From NCBI GenBank assembly GCA_910578495.1, contig CAJTRE010000013.1, forward strand, positions 46,379 through 62,832: a stretch of 16,454 nt of DNA. Direction: 5' to 3'. This stretch comes from an uncultured Dorea sp. GTDB lineage: Bacteria > Bacillota > Clostridia > Lachnospirales > Lachnospiraceae. The notes under the pieces are model-generated. The model was not told the origin of the DNA. It saw only the letters and a program-made list of their open reading frames with translations, and did not search any database. Below, piece by piece: positions 7,016-13,825 of this stretch; the first letter of the stretch is position 1, and the number at the start of each line of letters is the position of its first letter. Made by a program: the position numbers and the translations under genes.

Positions 7016-7289
7016 AAACAATGATTTCCGTATTGCATATGAATTGGAGCATATGGAAGAAATGGAGCGGATTCTTATGCATTATGATAGTTTCCGAAAG
7101 GATCATATGAGCCTTCTTGTACTGGTAAAGGGGAATCTTCTCTATATTCATGAACTAATCCGAAAATATCCGGGGGTTCAGTTCCTCTCACTGGATTATT
7201 ACAGGAAATATCGGAAGAAACTGCATCTTTGCAATCTTATTGTGATGGACGTGAATGGAAAGATACCGGAAATGACAGATTATATATAA
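6912..7289 (+). CDS. uncharacterised 125-residue protein before the exporter genes
   Basis: I do not recognise this family. Translation is well supported: AGGAGG ends 4 nt before the ATG, the stop lies 10 nt before tagG, and the codon use fits the neighbours. The N-terminus is basic and aromatic (MKNFVIRMVKGHPLLYRGAK), followed by a proline-alanine stretch (PAAPAPY). The rest alternates predicted strands and helices: SLLVLVKGN, helix, VQFLSLDYY, then LCNLIVMDVNGK, like half of an alpha/beta fold. No membrane segment or signal peptide is seen. It overlaps the 3' end of the glycosyltransferase gene by 104 nt in a different frame. The position suggests a partner of the glycosyltransferase or of TagGH. 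It could also be a shrunken transferase domain. Confidence 0.75.
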   Translation: MKNFVIRMVKGHPLLYRGAKKIYRIVKPAAPAPYKNNDFRIAYELEHMEEMERILMHYDSFRKDHMSLLVLVKGNLLYIHELIRKYPGVQFLSLDYYRKYRKKLHLCNLIVMDVNGKIPEMTDYI

Positions 7290-7299
7290 GGAGACGGAT

Positions 7300-8103
7300 A
7301 TGTTTAAGAAAGTGGCAGAACATTGGAAACGGTATAATCCGTATGCCCTCTATGCGGCAAAATCAGAGTTAAAAGGCGAAGTGGGAAACTCCTATCTTAC
7401 ATGGGCATGGTGGGTGTTAGATCCGGTGCTTTTTATGCTGGTCTATGTGTTCATTACGGTAGTCGTGTTTCATTCTAAGGGGGCATATCTCCCGGTAGTA
7501 GTGATCATTGGGCTTACTGTTTGGAATTTCTTTAATAAAATGTTGACTATATCCGTTAAAATTGTAAATACCTTCCGGGGGATTGTATCTAAAATCTATA
7601 TTCCCAAATATATGCTAATCATGGAAAAAATGTATGTGAATCTGTTTAAGATGTTGATTTCTTTTGGGATTGTGGCGGCATTTGCCATCGCTTATGGTAT
7701 ACCGCCTACCTTAAGGCTTCTATATTGTGTTCCGTTAGTAATTCTGCTTCTTTTTATGAGCCTTTCTCTCTGTGTGCTTGTGGCGCATTTTGGGGTGTAT
7801 ATGAATGATTTATACAATGTAGTGCAGGTGATTCTCCGGTTTCTTTTCTATTTGTCCGGAGTGTTTTATGATGTGAGCGAGCGGCTGTCCTCAGCCAGAG
7901 TGCTCGGAGTAAGTGTTGGGAAACTGATGGTGACGGTCAATCCGGTGGCATATATTATCGATGAGTTTCGGAAGATTATCATCTATGGGCAGGGGCTTCG
8001 GCTAGAGCTTTTTCTCTACTGGAGTGTGATTGCTGTATTTCTTCTGGCTCTGGGACTAAAGTTAATGTATCGTCACGAAAATTCTTATATAAAGGTGGTG
8101 TAG
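7300..8103 (+). CDS. tagG: polysaccharide/teichoic acid ABC exporter, permease
   Basis: An ABC-2 type membrane permease of 267 residues that, with TagH, flips the undecaprenol-linked polymer across the cytoplasmic membrane. About six hydrophobic segments are visible, including VLFMLVYVFITVVVF, VVVIIGLTVWNFF, ISFGIVAAFAIAYGI, VPLVILLLFMSLSLCVLV and VIAVFLLALGLKLMY. The family signature lies in the second half: RFLFYLSGVFYDV followed by NPVAYIIDEFRKII, as in TagG, Wzm and RfbD permeases. AAGGAG lies 6 nt before the ATG. The TagH start follows its stop after 4 nt. Length is typical for the family. The exact cargo cannot be read from the permease. Confidence 0.93.
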   Translation: MFKKVAEHWKRYNPYALYAAKSELKGEVGNSYLTWAWWVLDPVLFMLVYVFITVVVFHSKGAYLPVVVIIGLTVWNFFNKMLTISVKIVNTFRGIVSKIYIPKYMLIMEKMYVNLFKMLISFGIVAAFAIAYGIPPTLRLLYCVPLVILLLFMSLSLCVLVAHFGVYMNDLYNVVQVILRFLFYLSGVFYDVSERLSSARVLGVSVGKLMVTVNPVAYIIDEFRKIIIYGQGLRLELFLYWSVIAVFLLALGLKLMYRHENSYIKVV

Positions 8104-8107
8104 ACGG

Positions 8108-8857
8108 GTGAATGAGACAGCCATTGATGTGAGAAATGTGAAAGTAGCATACCGGGGAATGAAATCTTTCTCCATACGAAAGAGCATGGGAAACGTCTTT
8201 AGACGGCGGGATTACTACGAGGCATTAAAAGGAGTTACCTTTCAAGTGCCAAAGGGAAAGATAGTAGGCATTATTGGGAAGAACGGAAGCGGAAAGTCTA
8301 CTCTGCTGCGCACCATTGCCGGTGTGTTTTCTCCGGATGAGGGAACAGTGGACACGTTCGGGAAAAGAGTGTCACTTCTTGCCATTGGCATTGGATTTCA
8401 GGCGAATTTAAGCGGGCTTGAGAACATATACTTGTCTGGGCTGCTTCTTGGGTTTCGAGAACAGGAGATTAAAAAGCGGCTGCCGGAGATTATCGAATTC
8501 TCGGAATTGGGAGATTTTATCTATAAGCCTGTGCATACGTATTCCAGCGGAATGTATTCAAAACTTGCTTTTTCGATCACTGCAATCTTGGACACAGAGA
8601 TTATTTTGATTGATGAGGTACTTAGCGTCGGGGATATGAATTTCCGGGAGAAAAGTTATGAAAAAATGAAAGAACTGATTAAAGATAAAGAGAAAACAGT
8701 GCTTATCGTGTCTCACAGCAATTCCAGTATTTTAGAGCTTTGCGATGATGTGGTGTGGATTCACGATGGGGTGGTGAAAGAGTATGGACGGGCGGAGGAG
8801 ATAGTGGAAAATTATGAAGGGTTTATGCGGCGGTACCGAAAAAGGCATGAGAAATAA
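8108..8857 (+). CDS. tagH: polysaccharide/teichoic acid ABC exporter, ATPase
   Basis: The ATP-binding partner of TagG, 249 residues. It has Walker A GKNGSGKST (57-65), a Q-loop region with GFQANLSGLENIYLSG typical of polymer exporters (Wzt/TagH/RfbE), signature YSSGM (145-149), Walker B ILIDE (166-170), D-loop SVGD and H-loop His203. The N-terminal extension before the core (about residues 17-38) is the one usual for TagH/Wzt. Translation starts at a GTG with AAAGGTGG 9 nt upstream; the first in-frame ATG would remove conserved sequence. It lacks the long C-terminal domain of B. subtilis TagH and any Wzt-type carbohydrate-binding domain, and so resembles the short S. aureus-type TarH. It is the last gene before a promoter-bearing gap. 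Confidence 0.94.
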   Translation: MNETAIDVRNVKVAYRGMKSFSIRKSMGNVFRRRDYYEALKGVTFQVPKGKIVGIIGKNGSGKSTLLRTIAGVFSPDEGTVDTFGKRVSLLAIGIGFQANLSGLENIYLSGLLLGFREQEIKKRLPEIIEFSELGDFIYKPVHTYSSGMYSKLAFSITAILDTEIILIDEVLSVGDMNFREKSYEKMKELIKDKEKTVLIVSHSNSSILELCDDVVWIHDGVVKEYGRAEEIVENYEGFMRRYRKRHEK

Positions 8858-8895
8858 AATAATAAGAAAAAGTTAATGATTTACTTTACAAAACA

Positions 8896-8904
8896 TGATA
8901 TAAT
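8896..8904 (+). promoter_or_regulatory. extended -10 promoter for gpsA and the downstream unit
   Basis: TGATATAAT at 8896-8904 is a perfect TGN extension plus a consensus TATAAT. No good -35 sits at 16-18 bp; TTAATG at 8873-8878 is a poor match with a 20-bp gap. Extended -10 promoters tolerate this. Transcription would start near 8911, giving a leader of about 70 nt before the gpsA ATG. It lies in the only sizeable gap within 1617-16331, so it probably gives gpsA and the polymerase genes a start of their own. Confidence 0.65.
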
Positions 8905-8978
8905 ATGAGACTGGGTGACAGACTTTTTTATTTTGCGAAATTATGTATTATGAATGATATGTTTTGGAGGTAAGAGAT

Positions 8979-10001
8979 ATGGCAAACGTAGGAGTAATCG
9001 GAGCAGGAAGCTGGGGGACCGCACTGGCATTATTATTACACAAGAACGGGCATGCTGTAACAGTATGGTCTATTGTTGAGGAAGAAGTCCAGATGCTCAG
9101 TACAAAGAGAGAGCATAAGAGTAAACTGCCGGGTGTAAAGATTCCGGAGGATATGGAATTTACAACAAATCTTGAGACGGCAGTGAAAGGAAAAGATTTT
9201 CTTGTTCTGGCTGTTCCGTCAAGTTTTACAAGAACTACAGCGAAAAGTATGTGCCCGTATGTGACAGAGAATCAGATTATTGTCGATGTTGCCAAGGGAA
9301 TAGAAGAAGATACGCTTATGACATTGTCTCAGCAGATTAAAAATGAAATTCCACAGGCAGATGTGGCCGTATTGTCAGGGCCAAGCCATGCGGAAGAGGT
9401 GGGACGCGGTCTTCCTACTACAGTTGTAATCGGAGCAAAATCTGAAAAGACAGCAGTTTATCTTCAGAATATGTTTAAAAACGAAGTGTTCAGAGTATAT
9501 ACAAGTCCGGACCTTTTAGGCATGGAACTGGGAGGTTCTCTTAAAAATGTCATAGCTTTGGCGGCCGGAATTGCAGATGGAATGGGTTATGGAGATAATA
9601 CAAAGGCAGCTCTGATTACAAGGGGAATTGCTGAAATATCCAGACTGGGAATAGCTATGGGAAGTTCTTTAGAGAGTTTTATGGGTCTTACCGGTATTGG
9701 AGATTTAATTGTAACTTGTGCAAGTGTTCACAGTCGTAACCGTAAAGCAGGATATTTGATTGGACAGGGCAAAACAATGCAGGAAGCAATGGATGAAGTA
9801 CAGATGGTTGTAGAAGGAGTATATTCTACGAAAGCAGCAGTGAAACTTGGAGATAAGTATGGGGTTTCCCTTCCAATTATTAATAAGGTGAATGAGGTTC
9901 TCTTTGGAGGTAAAGATCCGAAAGAAGCAGTGAATGAACTGATGCTGCGTGATGGGAAACAGGAATACGCAGCGCTCCTTTGGGAAAAAGTTGCAGACTA
10001 A
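8979..10001 (+). CDS. gpsA: NAD(P)-dependent glycerol-3-phosphate dehydrogenase
   Basis: A cytoplasmic enzyme that reduces dihydroxyacetone phosphate to sn-glycerol-3-phosphate, needed for phospholipids and, here, for the CDP-glycerol made by TagD. The 340-residue protein has the Rossmann motif GAGSWG (8-13), VPSSFTR, DVAKGIEEDTL, LSGPSHAEEV, GGSLKNVIALAAGIADG with the catalytic-region Lys, NTKAALITRG, FMGLTGIGDLIVTC and SRNRKAG, all standard for GpsA. The ATG at 8979 has GGAGG 8 nt upstream; a TTG at 8964 would use the ribosome site itself as codons and was rejected. Its own promoter fits a housekeeping gene recruited to a polymer cluster. Confidence 0.97.
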   Translation: MANVGVIGAGSWGTALALLLHKNGHAVTVWSIVEEEVQMLSTKREHKSKLPGVKIPEDMEFTTNLETAVKGKDFLVLAVPSSFTRTTAKSMCPYVTENQIIVDVAKGIEEDTLMTLSQQIKNEIPQADVAVLSGPSHAEEVGRGLPTTVVIGAKSEKTAVYLQNMFKNEVFRVYTSPDLLGMELGGSLKNVIALAAGIADGMGYGDNTKAALITRGIAEISRLGIAMGSSLESFMGLTGIGDLIVTCASVHSRNRKAGYLIGQGKTMQEAMDEVQMVVEGVYSTKAAVKLGDKYGVSLPIINKVNEVLFGGKDPKEAVNELMLRDGKQEYAALLWEKVAD

Positions 10002-10059
10002 ATAATGATGTGATAAGATAAAAAATGTACACTAAGCTGTGATTTAAGCGAGGGGATTT

Positions 10060-11169
10060 ATGAAATGTTGTGGAATCATCTTTGTAAAGGGTATATTTAG
10101 AATGATATATATGCCGATGAAAAAGATGATAAAAACCAGAAAAAAAATTGTATATTTATCCAGACAAAGTAATGATAAATCTTTGGATATGGAGTTGTTA
10201 TCAGATAAAATCCGGGAAAAATATCCCGAGTATGAGCAGATATTCCGACTGCGTACTTTGAGAATGGGACCAATTGGGATTATCAGATATATAGCCGGGC
10301 TGTTGGGCGATATGTACCATATAGCCGGAGCGTCAGTGGCAGTATGCGATACATATTCAATTCCGATCTCTTGTCTGCATCACAAAAAATCACTTAAGGT
10401 GATACAGATTTGGCATGCCATGGGAGCTGTTAAAAAATTTGGTTTACAAAGTCTTGGAAAAAAAGAAGGACGGGATGAAAAACTCAGCAAGGCGATGGAT
10501 ATGCACAGAAATTATGATTACGTAGCGGCTCCATCGCAGACAATGGCAAAGTTTTATGCAGAGGCATTTGATACTCCGCTAGAAAAGATTGTGCAGTATA
10601 CGCTCCCGAGAATTGATTACGTTCTGGATGGTAAGAAAAAGAAACAGGAATTTCTTGAAAAGAATCCGGAAGCGGCAGGAAAAGAGATAGTTCTTTACCT
10701 TCCAACGTTCCGGTCAGGAGAAGAAAAGATAGTAGAAGCGCTTCAAAGTGCTTTTAAGCAAGATGCAGATATGAGGCTTATTATATCTCTGCACCCATTT
10801 AGTACAGTACCAAATAAAGAAGACTATCAGGTCCATGGCGGATTTTCTACTTATGATCTGATGAAGATTGCAGATCATATTATTACAGATTATTCCGCCT
10901 GCGTGTTTGAGGCGTCTCTTTTGGGAGTGCCTGTGTGGTTTTATACTCCTGATTATGAGCGGTATACAAAGAACAGAGGTCTGAATATTCATCTAAAACA
11001 GGAAATGCGTAACTATGTGTTTGAGAATGCAGAAGATTTATATGAAAGTATGAAAAAGAATGAGTATGATTTTGAAGATTTACAGAAATTCCAAAAGAAA
11101 TACATAGGAAATACAAAATCTTGTACAGAGAAAATGGCAGATTTTATTTGTAAGGAGACAGAAATATGA
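10060..11169 (+). CDS. tagB: CDP-glycerol glycerophosphotransferase, TagB-like
   Basis: A 369-residue member of the CDP-glycerol:poly(glycerophosphate) glycerophosphotransferase family, peripheral to the membrane. Close to the length of B. subtilis TagB (381), it probably adds the first glycerol-phosphate to the lipid-linked disaccharide. The N-terminus is basic and amphipathic (GIIFVKGIFRMIYMPMKKM), suited to membrane binding. Motifs: IWHAMGAVKKFG with His119, AAPSQTMAKFYAEAF, YLPTFRSGEE, SLHPFS with His245, and ITDYSACVFEASLLGVPVWF with Asp277; the two His match the catalytic pair known in TagF/TagB. GAGGGG lies about 4 nt before the ATG, slightly close; ATG 10102 is a weaker alternative. 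It overlaps the next gene by 4 nt. The primer/polymerase assignment is by length and order only. Confidence 0.88.
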   Translation: MKCCGIIFVKGIFRMIYMPMKKMIKTRKKIVYLSRQSNDKSLDMELLSDKIREKYPEYEQIFRLRTLRMGPIGIIRYIAGLLGDMYHIAGASVAVCDTYSIPISCLHHKKSLKVIQIWHAMGAVKKFGLQSLGKKEGRDEKLSKAMDMHRNYDYVAAPSQTMAKFYAEAFDTPLEKIVQYTLPRIDYVLDGKKKKQEFLEKNPEAAGKEIVLYLPTFRSGEEKIVEALQSAFKQDADMRLIISLHPFSTVPNKEDYQVHGGFSTYDLMKIADHIITDYSACVFEASLLGVPVWFYTPDYERYTKNRGLNIHLKQEMRNYVFENAEDLYESMKKNEYDFEDLQKFQKKYIGNTKSCTEKMADFICKETEI

Positions 11170-12440
11170 ATGCTGTTCGTAAGATGATCAGAAAAGGGGC
11201 AACTGCGGTTGCAAAAAGAAATGTACCATTACGAAAATTTATGCGTTTTGGTATGAATACCTATCGAAAGACGAAATACGCTATTAATACAATAGGAGTG
11301 AAAGCAGACGAGAAAACAGTTATGTTTAATGCCTTTAATGGGAAATCCTATTCCTGTACGCCAAAGGCAGTCTATGAATATATGTTATCCAGTGAAGAAT
11401 ATAAGGATTACAAATTCATATGGGTAGTACGAAATCTGGAGTTATATGGATGGCTTGCAGATAATCCCAGAACTTCTATAGTAAAGAATAAATCTAAGGA
11501 GTATACAAAAGCTCTTGCTGTTGCGAAATATTGGATTTTTAATTATCGTATTTACGATTATATTTATCCAAAAAAAGGGCAGGTTTATGTACAGTGCTGG
11601 CATGGAACACCGTTAAAAAGACTTGGTTATGATATTGAACATTCTAATAACGCTATGAATTCCAGTGAGGAGATTCAGTACAAATATCGTACAGATGCGG
11701 AAAAATTCAAATATATTCTTTCACCGTCAGCATTTGCCAGTGACAAATTCGCTTCCGCGTGGAATTTGAATGAAACGGGTCAGAGAGATAAAGTCCTTGA
11801 GGCAGGATATCCAAGAAATGATTTTCTGCAAAACTATGATCAAAAATGTCTTTCCAGAATCAAAGAGGAACTGAAGATTCCGGAAGATAAGAAAGTTCTG
11901 CTTTATGCGCCGACATGGAGAGACAATCAGCATGTGGCCGGCGTTGGGTATGTATATTCTAATCCTGTAGATTTTGCAAAATGGAGAGAGACTCTGGGAG
12001 AAGACTGGGTGATTTTATTCAGAGCGCATTATCTTGTGGCCGACGCTTTTGATTTTGAAGAATATAAAGGGTTCGTATACGATGTATCCAAATACAACGA
12101 TATTAATGAGTTATATGTAATTTCCGATATGCTTATTACAGATTATTCCAGTGTGTTTTTTGACTATGCGAATCTGAAACGTCCAATCTTATTTTATATG
12201 TATGATCTGGACGCTTATAAGAATGAATTGCGAGGTTTCTATATTGACCTGGAAGAACTGCCGGGGCCTATTGTAGAAGCAGAAGAGGTGTTGATTGAGA
12301 AGATCCAAAACTGGGAATCATGGTTCTCATATGATGAGCATTACCGAAAATTTAATGATAAATACAACTATCTGAATGACGGAAATGCAAGTAAGCGTTT
12401 TGTGGAGCGCGTGATTGGTGGAGCAGTAGAAAAACAATGA
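11166..12440 (+). CDS. tagF: CDP-glycerol glycerophosphotransferase, TagF-like
   Basis: A second family member, 424 residues, probably the polymerase that extends the poly(glycerol-phosphate) chain from CDP-glycerol at the inner membrane face. Motifs: VYVQCWHGTPLKRLG with His146, SPSAFASDKF, AGYPRND, LLYAPTWRDN, LFRAHYLV with His288, MLITDYSSVFFDYANLKRP with Asp326, and NDGNASKRFVE at the end. These correspond to the catalytic part of TagF (His444 and His584 in S. epidermidis TagF). It lacks most of the long N-terminal region of 720-750-residue TagF proteins. The ATG overlaps the tagB stop (ATGA), with AAGGAG 8 nt upstream, so translation is coupled. A substrate such as CDP-ribitol cannot be excluded, but TagD downstream favours glycerol. 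Confidence 0.88.
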   Translation: MNAVRKMIRKGATAVAKRNVPLRKFMRFGMNTYRKTKYAINTIGVKADEKTVMFNAFNGKSYSCTPKAVYEYMLSSEEYKDYKFIWVVRNLELYGWLADNPRTSIVKNKSKEYTKALAVAKYWIFNYRIYDYIYPKKGQVYVQCWHGTPLKRLGYDIEHSNNAMNSSEEIQYKYRTDAEKFKYILSPSAFASDKFASAWNLNETGQRDKVLEAGYPRNDFLQNYDQKCLSRIKEELKIPEDKKVLLYAPTWRDNQHVAGVGYVYSNPVDFAKWRETLGEDWVILFRAHYLVADAFDFEEYKGFVYDVSKYNDINELYVISDMLITDYSSVFFDYANLKRPILFYMYDLDAYKNELRGFYIDLEELPGPIVEAEEVLIEKIQNWESWFSYDEHYRKFNDKYNYLNDGNASKRFVERVIGGAVEKQ

Positions 12441-13825
12441 AGAAAAAATTGAGAAGATTTGAATCGATATTGTGGCTGACAGTCAAACTGAGTCTGTATT
12501 TGACGCTTCTTGGGACTTTCATATACTGTCTGGGGCTGGGCAGTCATTCCCTGCGGGCATTATCAAGAACGCTGGGTATTACTCTTACAACCTTTATTAT
12601 TGTAGGATTGTTATTTTTGAACGTGTATGGAAAGTATGATATCGGCAGAAGAAAGAGTAAGCCTATTATCCGTTCTATGTCTTTTGCGATTTTGTTTACA
12701 GATATTATCACTTATCTGCAATTGATGATCATGAGAACAAATAAACCTGATATACGACAGTTTCAACTGGACAGTATAGGGGCATTGATTATGGCATTTG
12801 TTTTACAGATGTTGATTTTGATATTCTATGCATATGCGGGGAACACCTTGTTTTTCAAAATTCATAATCCCGAAAGGTGCTGTATTATTACTTCTTCGCA
12901 GAAGAGTCTGGATAAGATTGCAAGAGTCATGTCCAAGTATAAAAAACAATATAGTATAGATGAGATTTATGATTATAAGAAAAAAGATATTTTAATGTGT
13001 CTGAAAAAGATAGATACAGTGTTCCTGATTGATGTTCCGGTTTCCTATAGAGGAGAGATTGTACAATATTGTTACAAAAACAGAATTAATATTTATTTTA
13101 ATCCGGAGATAGAGGATGTCGTAGAGATGAATTCAGAATACTATGTGTTAGAGGATATGTCTCTTCTGAATGCGAATGTGAAATCGCTTACGATGGAACA
13201 ACGGATTGTCAAAAGGATACTGGATCTTATGCTGGCTATTGTATTGGGAATTCTCACGATGCCGGTTTGGCTGGTCACTGCGATTGTGATTAAAGCAAAT
13301 GACGGTGGCAGCGTCTTGTTTAAACAAAAGAGGGCAACTATTAACGGAAATGTGTTTGAGGTATATAAGTTCCGTACAATGAAAGAAAATGTAGAAAATA
13401 AATCTGTGACAGAGGGAGATTCCAGAATTACCAGACCGGGTAATTTCCTGAGAAGAACCCGTATCGATGAACTGCCGCAGCTTTATAATATTCTGAAAGG
13501 GGATATGACATTTGTCGGTCCCAGGCCGGAAATGCTGGAGAATGTATCGGCTTACACAAAGAAGATTCCAGAATTCAGGTATCGAATGCGTGTGAAGGCT
13601 GGTCTTACCGGGTACGCGCAGATCTTTGGAAAATACAATACGACGCCGAAGGAAAAGCTTATCATGGATATGATGTATATTGAGCAGTTCAGTATATGGA
13701 AAGATATTCAGTTGATCTTTCAGACGTTCATCGTCTTTCTGAAAAAAGACAGTACAGAAGCTTTTGCCGATAATCAGAAGTCAGAATATATATTTAGAGA
13801 GTATGTTGAGGAGGAAAAAAGATGA
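12437..13825 (+). CDS. polyprenyl-phosphate sugar-1-phosphate transferase (WbaP/WcaJ type)
   Basis: A membrane enzyme that moves a sugar-1-phosphate from a UDP-sugar to undecaprenyl-phosphate, starting a lipid-linked glycan. The 462-residue protein has four hydrophobic segments in residues 10-137, a soluble Rossmann-like middle (about 148-240, CIITSSQKSLDKI), then the catalytic domain from about 257: KRILDLMLAIVLG re-entrant segment, VLFKQKRA, EVYKFRTMKENVE, RTRIDELPQLYNILKGDM, FVGPRPE and KAGLTGYAQIFGKYNT. These are the bacterial sugar transferase signatures. The ATG overlaps the tagF stop (ATGA) and only a distant GGTGGAG (13 nt) is present, so it relies on coupling. The sugar is not readable. 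It is unexpected beside a poly(glycerol-phosphate) set, whose usual initiator is the unrelated TagO. Confidence 0.92.
   Translation: MKKKLRRFESILWLTVKLSLYLTLLGTFIYCLGLGSHSLRALSRTLGITLTTFIIVGLLFLNVYGKYDIGRRKSKPIIRSMSFAILFTDIITYLQLMIMRTNKPDIRQFQLDSIGALIMAFVLQMLILIFYAYAGNTLFFKIHNPERCCIITSSQKSLDKIARVMSKYKKQYSIDEIYDYKKKDILMCLKKIDTVFLIDVPVSYRGEIVQYCYKNRINIYFNPEIEDVVEMNSEYYVLEDMSLLNANVKSLTMEQRIVKRILDLMLAIVLGILTMPVWLVTAIVIKANDGGSVLFKQKRATINGNVFEVYKFRTMKENVENKSVTEGDSRITRPGNFLRRTRIDELPQLYNILKGDMTFVGPRPEMLENVSAYTKKIPEFRYRMRVKAGLTGYAQIFGKYNTTPKEKLIMDMMYIEQFSIWKDIQLIFQTFIVFLKKDSTEAFADNQKSEYIFREYVEEEKR

Noticed and set aside
8964..8978. TTG start for gpsA
   Set aside because: It would place the GGAGG ribosome site inside the coding sequence; ATG 8979 starts exactly where GpsA proteins start.
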